Source: Pseudomonadota bacterium (GTDB lineage: Bacteria > Pseudomonadota > Alphaproteobacteria > Rhodospirillales > 2-02-FULL-58-16). From it: 18,713 nt of DNA. The notes beneath the pieces are model-generated. The model had not been told where the DNA came from. It ran no database searches and was given only the letters and a program-made list of their open reading frames with translations. Location: the NCBI GenBank assembly GCA_022567015.1, contig JADFHR010000021.1:1-18713 (forward strand), given 5' to 3'. Of the stretch, positions 18,319-18,713 are shown one piece after another. Numbering within the stretch: the first letter of the stretch is position 1; every line of letters starts with the position of its first letter. Made by a program: the position numbers and the translations under genes.

Positions 18319-18334
18319 AGTGATGGCGATCACA
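18319..18334. promoter_or_regulatory. CRP/FNR-family-like palindrome, copy 2
   Basis: AGTGA-N6-TCACA (N6 = TGGCGA), 9 of 10 to the CRP-type consensus, followed at once by a second GATCACA word (18336-18342). It is 77 bases upstream of the candidate small membrane frame (minus strand). It is also 14 bases before a CTGACA -35-like word on the plus strand (18348-18353). Confidence 0.35.
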
Positions 18335-18383
18335 CGATCACAAGTGCCTGACATTTATCTGGGAACTCGTAGACATAAGAAAA

Positions 18384-18401
18384 CCTCACCCGAAGGTGGG
18401 G
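18384..18401. other. Stable hairpin with CGAA loop in intergenic region
   Basis: CCTCACC (18384-18390), loop CGAA and GGTGGGG (18395-18401) give a 7-bp stem with one G-U pair. No T-run follows. It may be part of an untranslated leader or a small RNA. The rest of 17911-18653 outside the listed items shows no supported feature. Confidence 0.3.
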
Positions 18402-18614
18402 CCGGGTCTTGATCCCCCTATCGCTTGATACCCTTAAAAGCGGATGGACGGAAACCCCCTCGGCGGCCGCTGTCCGGGCCTCGGGAATACTATCCGGCAA
18501 CGACGTCGTGTCACCGTGCACGAAAACCGGTCCGTTTCGGTCCGGGCGAGGCGCGGGCCTTCCCTGAATGCCCGTCGGACCCGTTCCGTTTTATACGAAA
18601 ACGGCGGCTCCACG

Positions 18615-18633
18615 GGGGAAGCGCCGCTTCCCC
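18615..18633 (-). terminator. Possible terminator hairpin after the partial gene at the right edge
   Basis: GGGGAAGC (18615-18622), loop GCC and GCTTCCCC (18626-18633) form a perfect 8-bp stem starting 20 bases past the minus-strand stop at 18654. The nearest T-run on the minus strand (TTTT) is about 13 bases further on, so it is not a canonical intrinsic terminator. Confidence 0.4.
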
Positions 18634-18653
18634 ACACCCTGGGACCGGTCCCG

Positions 18654-18713
18654 TCACTTCGCCTTTATCATCATGGGCTTGCCTTCGTCCCCCACCTGAA
18701 AGACGACGATCCT
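18654..18713 (-). CDS. C-terminal end of a minus-strand gene (partial)
   Basis: The last 19 codons and the TGA (18654-18656) of a frame entering from beyond the window edge: 'RIVVFQVGDEGKPMMIKAK'. It is hydrophilic and ends in a basic tail. All but one codon end in G or C, so it is probably coding. The family cannot be judged from so few residues. A hairpin at 18615-18633 follows. Confidence 0.5.
   Translation of the reverse strand, partial: RIVVFQVGDEGKPMMIKAK

Noticed and set aside
17973..18637. Short frames in the right-hand intergenic region (17973-18293 plus, 18330-18521 minus, 18434-18637 minus)
   Set aside because: No ribosome sites, no domain, and codon composition unlike the neighbouring genes.

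Overview
The window is GC-rich, with strong G/C preference at third codon positions and several long shadow frames opposite real genes. Its gene content fits an alphaproteobacterium, probably of Rhodospirillales type. This placement is an inference from family resemblance: an ArsR-methyltransferase regulator ahead of metF and metH, a small secreted protein family, and a caspase-like protein, all of which I associate with that group.

Layout. Positions 1-593 hold the 3' tail of a TPR gene, interrupted by an in-frame TAG. Next come a GFA-type zinc protein (590-1018, minus) and a divergent exported six-bladed beta-propeller (1187-2056, plus). Positions 2104-7690 (minus) are a tightly coupled operon, sahR-metF-metH, for regeneration of methionine from homocysteine. 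A palindromic operator candidate sits upstream at 7741-7760. An intergenic stretch (7761-8093) carries hairpins and one copy of an interspersed GC-rich inverted repeat. Positions 8094-10428 (minus) encode a large YbiO-like MscS channel whose frame is broken near 10083, giving an N-terminal piece and a body. Then follow otsB (10866-11699, plus), a PagL-like lipid A deacylase with an unusual proline-rich linker (11731-12501, minus), a divergent protein with exactly 47-residue repeats (12706-14181, plus), a lipoprotein (14258-15043, minus) and a small secreted protein (15247-15735, plus). Two tandem copies of the interspersed repeat occupy about 15882-16145. A secreted protein and a caspase-like peptidase (16184-17910, minus) follow, and they look like one gene split by a frameshift at about 17130. 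The right end (17911-18653) is mostly non-coding. It has a candidate 30-residue membrane protein, a CRP-like palindrome and hairpins, before the last codons of a further minus-strand gene.

Functional picture. The best understood unit is the methionine cycle operon, with its own SAH-sensing regulator. Much of the rest concerns the cell envelope: a mechanosensitive channel, an outer-membrane deacylase, a lipoprotein, exported proteins, and a caspase domain that would be exported if the frameshift reading is right. Three reading frames are interrupted within 18.7 kb. That suggests either residual sequencing or assembly errors, or real gene decay. I see no rRNA, tRNA, CRISPR array, transposase or recognised defence locus.
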